Origin: Chloroflexota bacterium
GTDB taxonomy: Bacteria > Chloroflexota > Anaerolineae > Caldilineales > Caldilineaceae
DNA: 22,106 nt
NCBI GenBank assembly: GCA_003577005.1
Contig: QEUW01000078.1
Coordinates: forward strand, 1 to 22,106
Direction of reading: 5' to 3'
The notes below the pieces were generated by a model. The model did not search any database. It was not told where the DNA came from and worked only from the letters and a program-made list of their open reading frames with translations. This document shows, piece by piece, positions 1 to 9,876 of the stretch. Every line of letters starts with the position of its first letter. The stretch's first letter is position 1. Position numbers and translations under genes: made by a program.

Positions 1-327
1 TTTTCGGGCGGCGAAAAGAAGCGCACCGAGGTCTTGCAGATGGCGATGCTCGAACCCAAGTTTGCCATTCTCGACGAGTCGGACTCTGGCCTGGACATCG
101 ATGCCCTGCGCGTGGTAGCCGACGGCATCAACAAGCTGGCGACGGCAGACCGTGGCTTTCTGATGATCACGCACTATCAGCGCATTCTCAACTATGTCAA
201 GCCCAATTATGTCAGCATCTTCCACGGCGGGCGCATCGTGATGACGGGCGGCCCCGAAGTGGCGCTGATGCTGGAAGAGCGGGGCTATGGCTGGGTCGAA
301 CAGGAATTTGGACCGGTGACAGCGTAA
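1..327 (+). CDS. sufC: SufC, Fe-S assembly ATPase (5' truncated by window edge)
   Basis: This is the C-terminal part (108 codons visible) of the ABC-type ATPase that powers the SufBCD scaffold in the cytoplasm. Reading frame 1 is open from the first base. It begins inside the ABC signature (FSGGEKKR), followed by the Walker B segment [16 protein letters not shown], with the SufC-typical S-D-S-G-L-D D-loop, and the H-loop MITHYQRIL. The tail ends [10 protein letters not shown]. The Walker A half lies left of the window. sufB follows after 96 bases that hold a long inverted repeat. SufC ATPases are not transporters although they share the ABC fold. The identity is secure because both the motifs and the downstream sufB-sufD agree. 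Confidence 0.96.
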   Translation, partial: FSGGEKKRTEVLQMAMLEPKFAILDESDSGLDIDALRVVADGINKLATADRGFLMITHYQRILNYVKPNYVSIFHGGRIVMTGGPEVALMLEERGYGWVEQEFGPVTA

Positions 328-336
328 CTATTTTAG

Positions 337-405
337 ATTTTGGATTTTCGATTTTGGGTTGCAGCGCCGCATGGACGAACAAGTCCAAAATCGAAAATCC
401 AAAAT
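337..405. repeat. AT-rich inverted repeat between sufC and sufB
   Basis: A perfect 21-bp inverted repeat: left arm 337-357, right arm 385-405, with a 27-base loop. The arms are built from the phrase GATTTTGG/GATTTTCG and are strikingly AT-rich against GC-rich surroundings. The sufB Shine-Dalgarno AGGGGAG at 411-417 begins just after the right arm, so the folded RNA would end a few bases before the ribosome site. It could serve as mRNA stabiliser, processing site or partial terminator. No function is shown by the sequence alone. Confidence 0.85.
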
Positions 406-423
406 TGATTAGGGGAGAATACA

Positions 424-1839
<1,416 letters not shown>

Positions 1840-1842
1840 GTT

Positions 1843-1913
1843 GATTTTAGATTTGTAATTTTGGATTTTGGATTGTGCTAGCGAAAGCCGTCCAAAATCC
1901 AAAATCTAAAATC
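1843..1913. repeat. AT-rich inverted repeat between sufB and sufD
   Basis: Inner perfect 15-bp arms lie at 1858-1872 and 1891-1905 with an 18-base loop. Eight further pairs (GATTTTAG at 1843-1850 with CTAAAATC at 1906-1913) flank a 7-base bulge on the left. The arms use the same GATTTTGG phrase as the repeat in front of sufB, so the two elements are probably one family although their loops differ. One more copy of the phrase (ATCCAAAATG) runs into the annotated start region of sufD. Confidence 0.85.
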
Positions 1914-1929
1914 CAAAATGGAGAGCAAC

Positions 1930-3267
<1,338 letters not shown>

Positions 3268-3310
3268 AGTGGTAGCTGTGACTTTTGTCGCAGCGAAATG
3301 GACTTTAGAC

Positions 3311-3319
3311 TGTTAGAAT
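3311..3319 (+). promoter_or_regulatory. Possible extended -10 promoter before sufS
   Basis: TG-T-TAGAAT matches an extended -10 element (TGn plus 5 of 6 bases of TATAAT). No good -35 box is seen at 16-18 bases. It would start RNA about 100 bases before sufS, inside the unusually long sufD-sufS gap. This is a weak call based on one box. Confidence 0.28.
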
Positions 3320-3430
3320 TCTGAGATTGGAGATTGGTTGTGGCAAATTGGGTGCGGCGGCCAGTCCCCTCTCATCAATCTCTGTGACGATCTGTAAGTT
3401 GTTGCGCGCAGCGGAGGCTGCTACACTACG

Positions 3431-4657
3431 ATGATGGACAAAGTCGAGCAAATCCGTCGCGATTTTCCCATTTTGCAGCGCCGGATCGGCACAAAGCCCC
3501 TGGTTTATCTGGACAGCGCGGCGACCAGCCAGAAGCCCGAAGCGGTGCTGCAGGTTATGGATGAATACTACCGGCAGCACAACGCCAATGTCCATCGCGG
3601 GGTGCATACGCTGAGCGAAGAAGCCACAGTGCTTTACGAGGGCGCGCGAGCGAAGGTGGCGCATTTGATCAACGCCCCCCACGAACGGCAGATCGTCTTT
3701 ACACGGGGGACGACCGAAGGGATCAACCTGGTCGCCAACACCTGGGGGCGTACCAACCTGGGGCCGGGCGATGAGGTGCTTATCAGCGAGATGGAGCATC
3801 ACAGCAACATCGTCCCCTGGCAGATGTTGCAGACGCAGCTTGGCTTTACACTACGATATATTTCTATTACCGACAACGGGCTGCTCGACTTGAGCCGGCT
3901 GGATTCTTTGCTGACCGAGCGCACCAAGCTGTTGAGCTTTGTCCATGTGAGCAATGCGCTGGGCACGGTCAACCCGGTGGCGCAGTTGGCAGCGGCGGCG
4001 CATGCGGTGGGCGCCAGAGTGCTGGTTGATGCCGCGCAGAGCGCACCCCACCTGCCGCTCGATGTCCAAGCGCTTGATGTGGACTTTCTGGTCTTTAGCA
4101 GCCACAAACTCTGTGGCCCCACCGGCGCCGGGGTGCTCTATGGCAAGCGCGAATTGCTCGAAGTTATGCCCCCCTTCTTGGGCGGCGGCGACATGATCCG
4201 CGAGGTAAAGCTCAGCGGCAGCAAGTGGAACAGTGTGCCCCACAAGTTCGAGGCTGGCACTCCGTCGATAGCCGAGGTGGTCGGCATGGGCGCCGCTATT
4301 GACTATCTGACCAGCGTGGGCATGGGCTGGGTCTACGAACACGAACGCACGCTCGTCCGCTACGCCTACGAACGGCTCAGCGAGGTGGAAGGGTTGCGCA
4401 TCCTCGGCCCCGGGCCCGAGCAACGCGGGGGGCTGGTCTCCTTCACCCTGAGTGACATCCACCCGCACGACCTGTCAGCCCTGCTTGACCGGGAAGGGAT
4501 CGCCATCCGCGCCGGGCACCACTGTGCCCAGCCGGTGCATGACCGTTATGGCATCGCGGCCAGCGCACGGGCAAGTTTTTACTTGTATAATACAATGGAA
4601 GAGGTAGATCGGCTGTGCGATGCGTTGGTCAAGGCGCAGGAGATTTTTACACTTTGA
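3431..4657 (+). CDS. sufS: SufS, cysteine desulfurase (group II)
   Basis: A 408-residue PLP enzyme that takes sulfur from L-cysteine as a persulfide, releasing alanine, and feeds the SUF scaffold. The PLP lysine is Lys226 in FSSHKLCGPTGAG and the catalytic cysteine is Cys365 in RAGHHCAQP. These positions match E. coli SufS (Lys226, Cys364) almost exactly. The EMEHHSNIVPW and HVSNALGTVNP segments are typical of the SufS/CsdA class. Start: the first of two adjacent ATGs. GGAGG lies 13 bases upstream in the loop of a short GCAGC/GCTGC hairpin (3409-3422). sufU follows after 57 bases, consistent with direct sulfur transfer to SufU. Confidence 0.98.
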   Translation: MMDKVEQIRRDFPILQRRIGTKPLVYLDSAATSQKPEAVLQVMDEYYRQHNANVHRGVHTLSEEATVLYEGARAKVAHLINAPHERQIVFTRGTTEGINLVANTWGRTNLGPGDEVLISEMEHHSNIVPWQMLQTQLGFTLRYISITDNGLLDLSRLDSLLTERTKLLSFVHVSNALGTVNPVAQLAAAAHAVGARVLVDAAQSAPHLPLDVQALDVDFLVFSSHKLCGPTGAGVLYGKRELLEVMPPFLGGGDMIREVKLSGSKWNSVPHKFEAGTPSIAEVVGMGAAIDYLTSVGMGWVYEHERTLVRYAYERLSEVEGLRILGPGPEQRGGLVSFTLSDIHPHDLSALLDREGIAIRAGHHCAQPVHDRYGIAASARASFYLYNTMEEVDRLCDALVKAQEIFTL

Positions 4658-4714
4658 CCTTAGCCAGTTAAAGTCTACTTGAGAGATTGGGCGCCACGAA
4701 GTATAAAGGTAATT

Positions 4715-5095
4715 ATGGACGCACTTTATCGCGAAGCAATTCTCGACCACTATAAACACCCACGGCGCAAGGGGCATCTGGAACAGGCGGACATTCGCTA
4801 TCATGATCACAACCCGTTCTGTGGCGACGAGATCACCATCGAGTTGAACGTGCAGGACGAGGTCGTGGTGGACGCTGCCTTTGACGGTCGCGGCTGCGCC
4901 ATCAGCCAGGCCACGGCCAGTATGTTGATGGAAGAGATCGTGGGGAAGTCCACCGACGAATTAAAACAACTCGACAAAGAATATATTCTTGACATGCTCG
5001 GCATCGAAATTGGCCCGGTGCGCCTCAAGTGTGCGCTGCTCCCGCTCAAGGCGCTCAAGGCCGGGCTCTATGGCCTCGAAGAGTGGCCGGAGTAG
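4715..5095 (+). CDS. sufU: SufU-type sulfur acceptor / scaffold, IscU-length
   Basis: A 126-residue IscU-fold protein that should accept sulfur from SufS. All metal/sulfur ligands are present: Cys36 and Asp38 (NPFCGD), Cys61 (GCAIS) and Cys106 (RLKCALL). Lys precedes the last Cys, as in SufU, where IscU has His. The gap between the second and third Cys is 45 residues, close to E. coli IscU (43) and shorter than B. subtilis SufU (62), so the usual SufU insertion is missing. Start: ATG at 4715 with AAGG five bases upstream. An upstream in-frame TTG at 4679 has no ribosome site and would add a non-homologous head. Co-directional with sufS. Confidence 0.93.
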   Translation: MDALYREAILDHYKHPRRKGHLEQADIRYHDHNPFCGDEITIELNVQDEVVVDAAFDGRGCAISQATASMLMEEIVGKSTDELKQLDKEYILDMLGIEIGPVRLKCALLPLKALKAGLYGLEEWPE

Positions 5096-5100
5096 AGCTG

Positions 5101-5143
5101 ACCAGATGACACGATGAGAAGGGAATACGCCGCGTCATCTGGT
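5101..5143. repeat. Inverted repeat between sufU and the Rieske gene
   Basis: A perfect 10-bp inverted repeat (ACCAGATGAC at 5101-5110, GTCATCTGGT at 5134-5143) with a 23-base loop. Related GATGA/CTCGTCA phrases continue to about 5155. It has the same architecture as the repeats before sufB and sufD but a different sequence. It has no T-run, so it is not a standard terminator. Confidence 0.75.
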
Positions 5144-5183
5144 GACATCTCGTCACTGATATGAAGACGAACCCGGGGAACAC

Positions 5184-5501
5184 ATGAGTGAATTTGTAAA
5201 AGTCGCTACGCTCGATCAGATCCCTGCCGGCGGGGCCAAGCTGGTCGAAATTGACGATGTGCGGGTGGCCCTCTTCAATGTGGAGGGCCAGATCTACGCC
5301 ATCGAAGATGTCTGCACCCACGACGGCGGCCCACTGGTGGAGGGGGAAATTGTCAACGGTCACGAGGTCATCTGCCCGCGCCACGGCGCCCGCTTTGATA
5401 TCCGCACCGGCGCAGCGCTAAGCTTGCCTGCCTTCGAGCCGACCAATACCTACGCCGTCCGCATCGAAGGCCAAGATGTGCTGCTGGAGTCGCCGTATTG
5501 A
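5184..5501 (+). CDS. Rieske [2Fe-2S] ferredoxin of the suf operon
   Basis: A 105-residue soluble Rieske-type ferredoxin of the non-heme oxygenase ferredoxin subunit family. The cluster ligands are visible: Cys44-x-His46 in CTHDGGPL and Cys64-x2-His67 in CPRHGARFD. There is no signal peptide or membrane anchor, so it is cytoplasmic. Start: ATG with GGGGA upstream. Rieske genes are known neighbours of suf genes in Actinobacteria. Here the gene sits between sufU and the SufT-like gene. A role as electron donor in cluster assembly, or as a first client of it, is inference. NirD-like or dioxygenase partners are less likely because no oxygenase or nitrite reductase gene is nearby. Confidence 0.93.
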   Translation: MSEFVKVATLDQIPAGGAKLVEIDDVRVALFNVEGQIYAIEDVCTHDGGPLVEGEIVNGHEVICPRHGARFDIRTGAALSLPAFEPTNTYAVRIEGQDVLLESPY

Positions 5502-5558
5502 GTGGTCACGTGATCTCCAAAAATCACAGGGGACCATCAACAGTGTAGAGGAGAACTT

Positions 5559-5873
5559 ATGAGCCTGCCAACCAGCGAAGAAGTATTTGAAGTGTTGCGC
5601 GCAAATGTGCGCGATCCAGAATTGATGATGAATGTGGTTGATCTGGGCCTGATCTACGGGGTCGATATAACTGACAACAAGACAGTCGAGATCACCATGA
5701 CCTTGACCAGCCCGGGCTGCCCCGCTGGTCCGCAGATCATCACCGATGTCCAGCGCGAGACCCACAACGCCTTCCCCGATGTGGATGAGGTCAATGTCCA
5801 TCTGACGTGGACGCCTTTCTGGACACCCGAACGCATGTCGGACGAGGCGAAGGAAGAGTTGGGGATTTACTGA
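5559..5873 (+). CDS. sufT: SufT-like MIP18/DUF59 Fe-S maturation protein
   Basis: A 104-residue protein of the MIP18 (DUF59) family. Diagnostic segments are DPELMMNVVDLGLIYGV, MTLTSPGCPAGP with the conserved reactive Cys, and LTWTPFWTPERMSDEAKEEL at the C-terminus. In bacteria, SufT proteins help mature Fe-S enzymes under high demand. Stand-alone relatives also include PaaD-like proteins, but the suf setting supports SufT. Start: ATG at 5559 with GAGGAG six bases upstream. It is the last gene of the operon and is followed 20 bases later by a long hairpin terminator. Confidence 0.93.
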   Translation: MSLPTSEEVFEVLRANVRDPELMMNVVDLGLIYGVDITDNKTVEITMTLTSPGCPAGPQIITDVQRETHNAFPDVDEVNVHLTWTPFWTPERMSDEAKEELGIY

Positions 5874-5893
5874 CAGCAACTAAAAACGGTGCA

Positions 5894-5938
5894 AAAAGAA
5901 ACGACGACACGAGTTTCTCTTGTGTCGTCGTTTCTTTT
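5894..5938. terminator. Strong bidirectional terminator after the suf operon
   Basis: A 20-bp stem (5894-5913 with 5919-5938; one G-T pair) closed by a 5-base loop. It is flanked by A-rich sequence on the left and TTTCTTTT on the right, so it can terminate transcription from both sides. It lies between the convergent sufT-like gene and the DUF4013 gene, exactly where a shared terminator is expected. Confidence 0.93.
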
Positions 5939-5953
5939 AGTGCAAGGGCTATC

Positions 5954-6805
5954 TCAGGCAGGCATGGCTGGCGGGGCAGTATCCTCCTCGACCGGGGTGT
6001 CGGGTCCACCCAAATCCACGTCAGGGCGATCAACGGCTTCCATAGGGTATTCACGGGCAAGCTGGCCGTAAAGGTGATACTGGATCAACAAAGGCAGCAA
6101 GATACCCAAGGGCAAGGTGATGATCCAGCCAACACAAAGCAGGATCGGCCCGGCGATGACGCCGAGAAAGAAAATTACAATCGCGGCCAGCCAACTGACG
6201 ATGGCGACAGTGACCACCGGCCCAGTGTTGCGCCGGGTCCAGTCGAAGATCAGATCGAAGCGCAGACCACTCGCAATCTGTTCGTCGCGCGCGTAGGCCA
6301 GCGTAAACCCGGGTCGCATGACTGCGAGAAAAATCCAATAGAGCAAGGAGAGGCAACCACCACACAGGGTTAGCATCGTACCAAAGAAGGTGGTCGTGTC
6401 GTCAATCCGTGTGTTCATCGCCGTCCCAATTCCCGTTGGGATAGCGAAGAGGAAGAGCGGCAGCGCCCAGATCAACTCGACGACGATCAGTTTGAAGCCA
6501 CGGATCAGGTCATTCCCCCAATCATCCCATGCCGGCAGCGGGTGGGCGATGCCAGTACGGACATTGCGTAACAAGCGCAACCCATACCCCACGAGCAGGA
6601 CGATGCTTAAATAAAAGACCAGTCCCGAGGCGAGATTGCTGGCCGCCGTCCACGGTAAGAGCAGATACACGAGAAAGCTGGGCACAATGGCCAACAGCAG
6701 CGCTGCAATAAAGCTGGCAATGTAAACGCCAACGCCGATGCCTAGTTTTTCCAACCAGTGGTCATCTTCGGCAAAAAACGAAAAAGCCCTGCCGTAGTCA
6801 ATCAT
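5954..6805 (-). CDS. DUF4013 multi-pass membrane protein
   Basis: A 283-residue integral membrane protein of unknown function matching the DUF4013 pattern: an N-terminal MIDYGRAFSFFAEDDHW segment, then hydrophobic stretches such as IGVGVYIASFIAALLLAIVP, SGLVFYLSIVLLVGYG, VVELIWALPLFLFAI and PILLCVGWIITLPLGILLPL, with the conserved PLPAWDDWGNDLIRGFK loop between. The C-terminal about 30 residues are acidic and Pro-rich. Start: ATG at 6805 with AAGGAG seven bases upstream; an upstream in-frame GTG at 6820 sits before that ribosome site and is rejected. It is monocistronic by position. I cannot assign a substrate or activity. Confidence 0.88.
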   Translation of the reverse strand: MIDYGRAFSFFAEDDHWLEKLGIGVGVYIASFIAALLLAIVPSFLVYLLLPWTAASNLASGLVFYLSIVLLVGYGLRLLRNVRTGIAHPLPAWDDWGNDLIRGFKLIVVELIWALPLFLFAIPTGIGTAMNTRIDDTTTFFGTMLTLCGGCLSLLYWIFLAVMRPGFTLAYARDEQIASGLRFDLIFDWTRRNTGPVVTVAIVSWLAAIVIFFLGVIAGPILLCVGWIITLPLGILLPLLIQYHLYGQLAREYPMEAVDRPDVDLGGPDTPVEEDTAPPAMPA

Positions 6806-6960
6806 CGTTATCTCCTTCACCCGTTGCTGCTTGTGGTTGCCCCTGCGATTCTAGCACAGACGCCGTATTGCGCCAATTCAACTGCGAAACTTGCAGGGCC
6901 AGATACACCCCCTGCTGTCGCAACAGCGGTCAACACTACGCTGCTACCGCCGAAAAGTTG

Positions 6961-6980
6961 CAGCCGAACACGTTCGGCTG
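6961..6980. terminator. Palindromic hairpin downstream of queG
   Basis: CAGCCGAAC and GTTCGGCTG form a near-perfect 20-base palindrome (9-bp arms, 2-base centre). On the - strand it lies about 80 bases after the queG stop and is followed by CAACTTTT, so it may be a weak terminator for queG. It could equally be a protein-binding palindrome upstream of the DUF4013 gene. Confidence 0.45.
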
Positions 6981-7028
6981 CCAGGCATCTGTCCCATCCT
7001 TGTTGTTTCACAGAGGGCCATACCAAAT

Positions 7029-7062
7029 GGTCAATCGTCAATGGTTAATTGTCAATGGTTAA
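7029..7062. repeat. Short tandem phrase repeat at the queG stop codon
   Basis: GTCAATGGTTAA occurs at 7037-7048 and again at 7051-7062, with a degenerate third copy (GGTCAATC) at 7029-7036. The last copy overlaps the queG stop codon (TTA at 7059-7061 on the + strand). The rest of the 6806-7058 spacer holds only the palindrome at 6961-6980; no gene is seen there. Confidence 0.7.
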
Positions 7063-8366
7063 CCGGGCGCATCATTCAACGCGGCGGCTAGTTCCTCGCG
7101 TACCCACTCATCCGCTTCGCCGGTCAGTGCAGTTTCTAGCGCCGCGCACGCGGTTGGCAGTCCGTGGCGACGCAGTAGCTCACCGAGCGCCCACGCCGCA
7201 TGGCCGCGCACCAGCGGCTCGCTGTCGCCTAGCGCCAGGCGTAGCGCCGGGAGTGTGGCCGGGTCGGCCCAGTTGCCCAGCGCCACACAGACATTGCGCA
7301 ACATGCCGTGACGCTTTGCGCGCAGGATGGGCGAATTGGCAAAGCGGGTGCGAAAGGCTGTCTGGTCGAGCCAGTAGGGATGCTCCGGCGCAAAGCCCTC
7401 CAGCAAGAGCGGTGCGACCCGTCCGCTCTGCGCAACCAGCCCGGCCAACCGTGGCCTCCGCTCGGGCAGCCGTTGGTTCCACGGGCAAACCTCCTGGCAA
7501 ATGTCGCAACCAAAGATGCGATTGGCAAAAAGAGGGCGCAACGCCCGTGGAATCGGCGTCTTCGCTTCGATCGTCCAATATGAGATGCAGCGTAGCGGGT
7601 CCAGGTGAAACGGCCCGACAAACGCATCGGTAGGGCAGGCATCCAGGCAACGAGTACAGCGGCCACAGGTAGCGCTCTTGGCCTGTGCATTGGGAAGCGA
7701 AGAGCCGGCCTCACCAGGCTGGAATGCCCAGGCGCCGTACGATTCCGCTGGGGGGAGACCCTCCAATAGCTCCGCGATTGCAATGTCGGGAACCTGGATC
7801 GGGACCGGCGGCGGGTCGTACGCCAGCACTTCGGGCACAAGGATGGTGGCCAGCAAGAGCCAGCTTCCATCCACCCGGTGGATAGTGCAGCAGTTCTTGC
7901 CCGTAAAACCGACCCCAGCGCGCTGCGCCCAATCTCGTTCGAGCACCGGGCCGGTATCCACCAGGCATTTGCCCAGACTGGTGCGACCGGTGCGCCGGCG
8001 GATAGCTGCATCCACCTCATAGAGCAGCGGGCGGATGATTTCATGATAGTCGTCGCCCCACGCATATGATGCGATCAGCCCGCGGCTGGGGTCGGCGCGT
8101 ACGGCTGCAGGCAGGTCAAACTGGTGGTGATTGACCGCCAAAACGATGAGCGAGCGAAATTCCGGCGCACCTGGCTCTACAAGCCGCGCTGGGTTGCGGC
8201 GTTTCTCCACGTGGCGCGCCAGGTAGCGCATCTCGCCGGCGCGCCCTTCGGAGAGCCACGCAGTAAAGAAATCGGCGTGGGGCGCCTCTTCCACTGGGGT
8301 GATGCGACAGTGGTCAAAGCCAAGCCCGTAGGCTGTTTGTTTGATGAGCGTGCTCAATTCGTTCAT
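7059..8366 (-). CDS. queG: QueG, epoxyqueuosine reductase
   Basis: A 435-residue cobalamin-dependent Fe-S enzyme that reduces epoxyqueuosine to queuosine in tRNA wobble position 34, in the cytoplasm. The N-terminal half carries the QueG-type segments YAWGDDYHEIIRPLL, VDTGPVLERDWA and GFTGKN. Two [4Fe-4S] ferredoxin motifs follow: Cys234-x2-Cys237-x2-Cys240-x3-Cys244-Pro, then CISYWTIE and CDICQEVCPWNQ. The C-terminal about 100 residues are HEAT-like (PBS lyase) repeats (VALGNWADPATLPALRLAL, HAAWALGELL), as in full-length QueG. Start ATG at 8366 has only a weak GAGA upstream. Divergent from the ArsA-like gene. No other queuosine genes are in the window. Confidence 0.96.
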   Translation of the reverse strand: MNELSTLIKQTAYGLGFDHCRITPVEEAPHADFFTAWLSEGRAGEMRYLARHVEKRRNPARLVEPGAPEFRSLIVLAVNHHQFDLPAAVRADPSRGLIASYAWGDDYHEIIRPLLYEVDAAIRRRTGRTSLGKCLVDTGPVLERDWAQRAGVGFTGKNCCTIHRVDGSWLLLATILVPEVLAYDPPPVPIQVPDIAIAELLEGLPPAESYGAWAFQPGEAGSSLPNAQAKSATCGRCTRCLDACPTDAFVGPFHLDPLRCISYWTIEAKTPIPRALRPLFANRIFGCDICQEVCPWNQRLPERRPRLAGLVAQSGRVAPLLLEGFAPEHPYWLDQTAFRTRFANSPILRAKRHGMLRNVCVALGNWADPATLPALRLALGDSEPLVRGHAAWALGELLRRHGLPTACAALETALTGEADEWVREELAAALNDAPG

Positions 8367-8410
8367 AATGCAGATTATCTCGTGGAACTGATGGTCTATA
8401 CAGCGGGTTA

Positions 8411-8419
8411 TGCTACAAT
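8411..8419 (+). promoter_or_regulatory. Extended -10 promoter for the ArsA-like gene
   Basis: TGC-TACAAT is an extended -10 element (TGn plus 5 of 6 bases of TATAAT) 41 bases before the start codon. The best -35 at normal spacing is poor (TGGTCT at 8392-8397), which is tolerated at extended -10 promoters. It lies in the 93-base gap between divergent queG and the ATPase gene. Confidence 0.45.
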
Positions 8420-8459
8420 GGGGGCTTGAAGCGCGAGATGTTTATAGATTGAGGATTTC

Positions 8460-9725
8460 ATGCGAATTCTACTTTATACAGGTAAGGGCGGCGTGGGCAA
8501 GACGAGTGTCAGCGCCGCCACAGCATTGCGTTGCGCCGATCTTGGTTATCGCACCGTCGTGCTCAGCACCGACCCGGCCCACAGCCTGGGAGATAGCTTT
8601 GACCGTCGCATCGGGGGGCAGTTGACACAACTGGCCCCCAATCTCTGGGGTCAGGAGATCGACCTGCTAGTACAGATGGACCAATACTGGGGGCGGGTGC
8701 AAAGCTATCTGCAAGCCCTCTTTTCCTGGCAAGGCATGGATACATTGGTGGCCGAAGAGACGGCGGTCTTGCCGGGGATGGAAGAACTCGCCTCGCTGAT
8801 GCAGATCACTGCTTTAGCCGACAGCGGCCAGTATGACGTTATCGTCATCGACTGTGCGCCCACCGGCTCGACCTTACAACTGCTCAGTTTCCCCGAAATG
8901 GCGCGCTGGTATATCGAAAAGATCTTCCCTTTTCACCGCAAGACGATCGAGATCGCCCGCCCGGTAATGCGCCGGTTGAGCGACATGCCTATCCCCGACG
9001 CCAGCCTTTTTGACAGTGTAGAAGAACTGGTGGGCTATCTGGAACGAACGAGTCAGTTGTTGGGCGATGGCGCCGTCAGCAGCATGAGGCTGGTGCTCAA
9101 CCCCGAAAAGATGGTGGTAAAGGAAGCGCAACGCGCCTACACCTATCTCAATCTTTACGGTTATGCCGTGGATGCCGTCATCTGCAATCGCGTCTTTCCC
9201 GCTCAACTGGCTGATAGCTACTTCGAGGGCTGGAAGAGCGCACAGACCGACAATCTCCAGTTGGTGCAGGAGTGTTTTGACCCCTTGCCGATCCTACAGG
9301 CACCTTTTTTTGCGCAGGAAGTGACCGGGATTCCGATGTTACAGCAGATGGCTGCGGCCGTCTTCGGCGCTGAAACGGTGCGCGGAGGTGTGGGCGATCC
9401 GACTGCGGTCTACTATCCTGGCAAACCGCAAGAGATTCGCCGCAAGGACGACCATTATGTGCTTAGCATTCCGGCGCCCCTGGTTGAGCGGGAGGAAGTT
9501 CATCTCCACCGCAGTGTTTTTGATGAATTGGTCGTACGCATCGGCAACTGGAAGCGCAACATCTCGCTCCCCATTGGCTTGGCTCGCCTAGAGATCGACG
9601 GCGCCCGCTACGAGGGCGACTTCCTCAACGTCTATTTTGCCCTCGAACCGGGTGAGCCGGTGCAAGAGGAAGAACTAAAGCTCAACCGCTGGCAATCCCT
9701 CCGCCTGCGCCTGCGAGGAAGGTAG
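8460..9725 (+). CDS. ArsA/Get3-family ATPase with C-terminal alpha-crystallin-like domain (Get3d-like)
   Basis: A 421-residue soluble P-loop ATPase. The deviant Walker A GKGGVGKT starts at Gly8, with the signature lysine at Lys9. Switch I is STDPAHSLGDSFD and switch II is DCAPTGSTLQLLSFPE. Residues about 330-400 (VLSIPAPLVEREEVHLHR ... LPIGLARLEIDGARYEGDFL) look like the ArsA_HSP20 alpha-crystallin domain. No CxxC zinc motif of Get3 dimers is present, there is one ATPase half only, and no arsB, arsD or arsR gene is nearby, so arsenite pumping is not supported. The architecture agrees with Get3d-type proteins. Client and role are unknown. Start ATG has GAGG five bases upstream. Annotators would usually call it ArsA family ATPase. 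Confidence 0.92.
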   Translation: MRILLYTGKGGVGKTSVSAATALRCADLGYRTVVLSTDPAHSLGDSFDRRIGGQLTQLAPNLWGQEIDLLVQMDQYWGRVQSYLQALFSWQGMDTLVAEETAVLPGMEELASLMQITALADSGQYDVIVIDCAPTGSTLQLLSFPEMARWYIEKIFPFHRKTIEIARPVMRRLSDMPIPDASLFDSVEELVGYLERTSQLLGDGAVSSMRLVLNPEKMVVKEAQRAYTYLNLYGYAVDAVICNRVFPAQLADSYFEGWKSAQTDNLQLVQECFDPLPILQAPFFAQEVTGIPMLQQMAAAVFGAETVRGGVGDPTAVYYPGKPQEIRRKDDHYVLSIPAPLVEREEVHLHRSVFDELVVRIGNWKRNISLPIGLARLEIDGARYEGDFLNVYFALEPGEPVQEEELKLNRWQSLRLRLRGR

Positions 9726-9730
9726 CAGAG

Positions 9731-9800
9731 TGCGGAATGCGGAATTCACGCCAGCTATCTTTTTTTCCGCATTCCGTATTCCGCATTTCATATTTCGTAT
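9731..9800. repeat. TGCGGAAT-type inverted repeat after the ATPase gene
   Basis: CGGAATGCGGA at 9733-9743 pairs perfectly with TCCGCATTCCG at 9766-9776, and further ATTCCGCA/TTTCGTAT phrases run to about 9800. A T7 run lies in the loop at 9760-9766. It is another phrase-built inverted repeat and may help end the upstream transcript. Confidence 0.65.
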
Positions 9801-9832
9801 CCCGTGTTCTACGACGAATGTCGTAGGCAACC

Positions 9833-9860
9833 GTAACTTGCGCCCAGTTATTATCGTATA
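9833..9860 (+). promoter_or_regulatory. Possible ECF-type promoter before the sigma factor gene
   Basis: GTAAC (9833-9837), 17 bases, then CGTATA (9855-9860) resembles the GGAAC-N16/17-CGT pattern used by many ECF sigma factors, which often control their own genes. The -35 is one base off the usual core. A CTACGAC/GTCGTAG hairpin or operator (9809-9826) lies just upstream. This call rests on pattern only. Confidence 0.3.
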
Positions 9861-9876
9861 GCTTTTGTGTGACGAG

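Noticed and set aside
5807..6373. 188-codon + strand frame across the sufT-like end and the DUF4013 gene
   Set aside because: It runs through a strong terminator and antisense to a clear membrane protein, and its start lies within the sufT-like gene.
8460..9725. Arsenic resistance function
   Set aside because: No arsB, arsD or arsR neighbours, a single ATPase half, and an alpha-crystallin-like C-terminus; family name alone does not support arsenite export.
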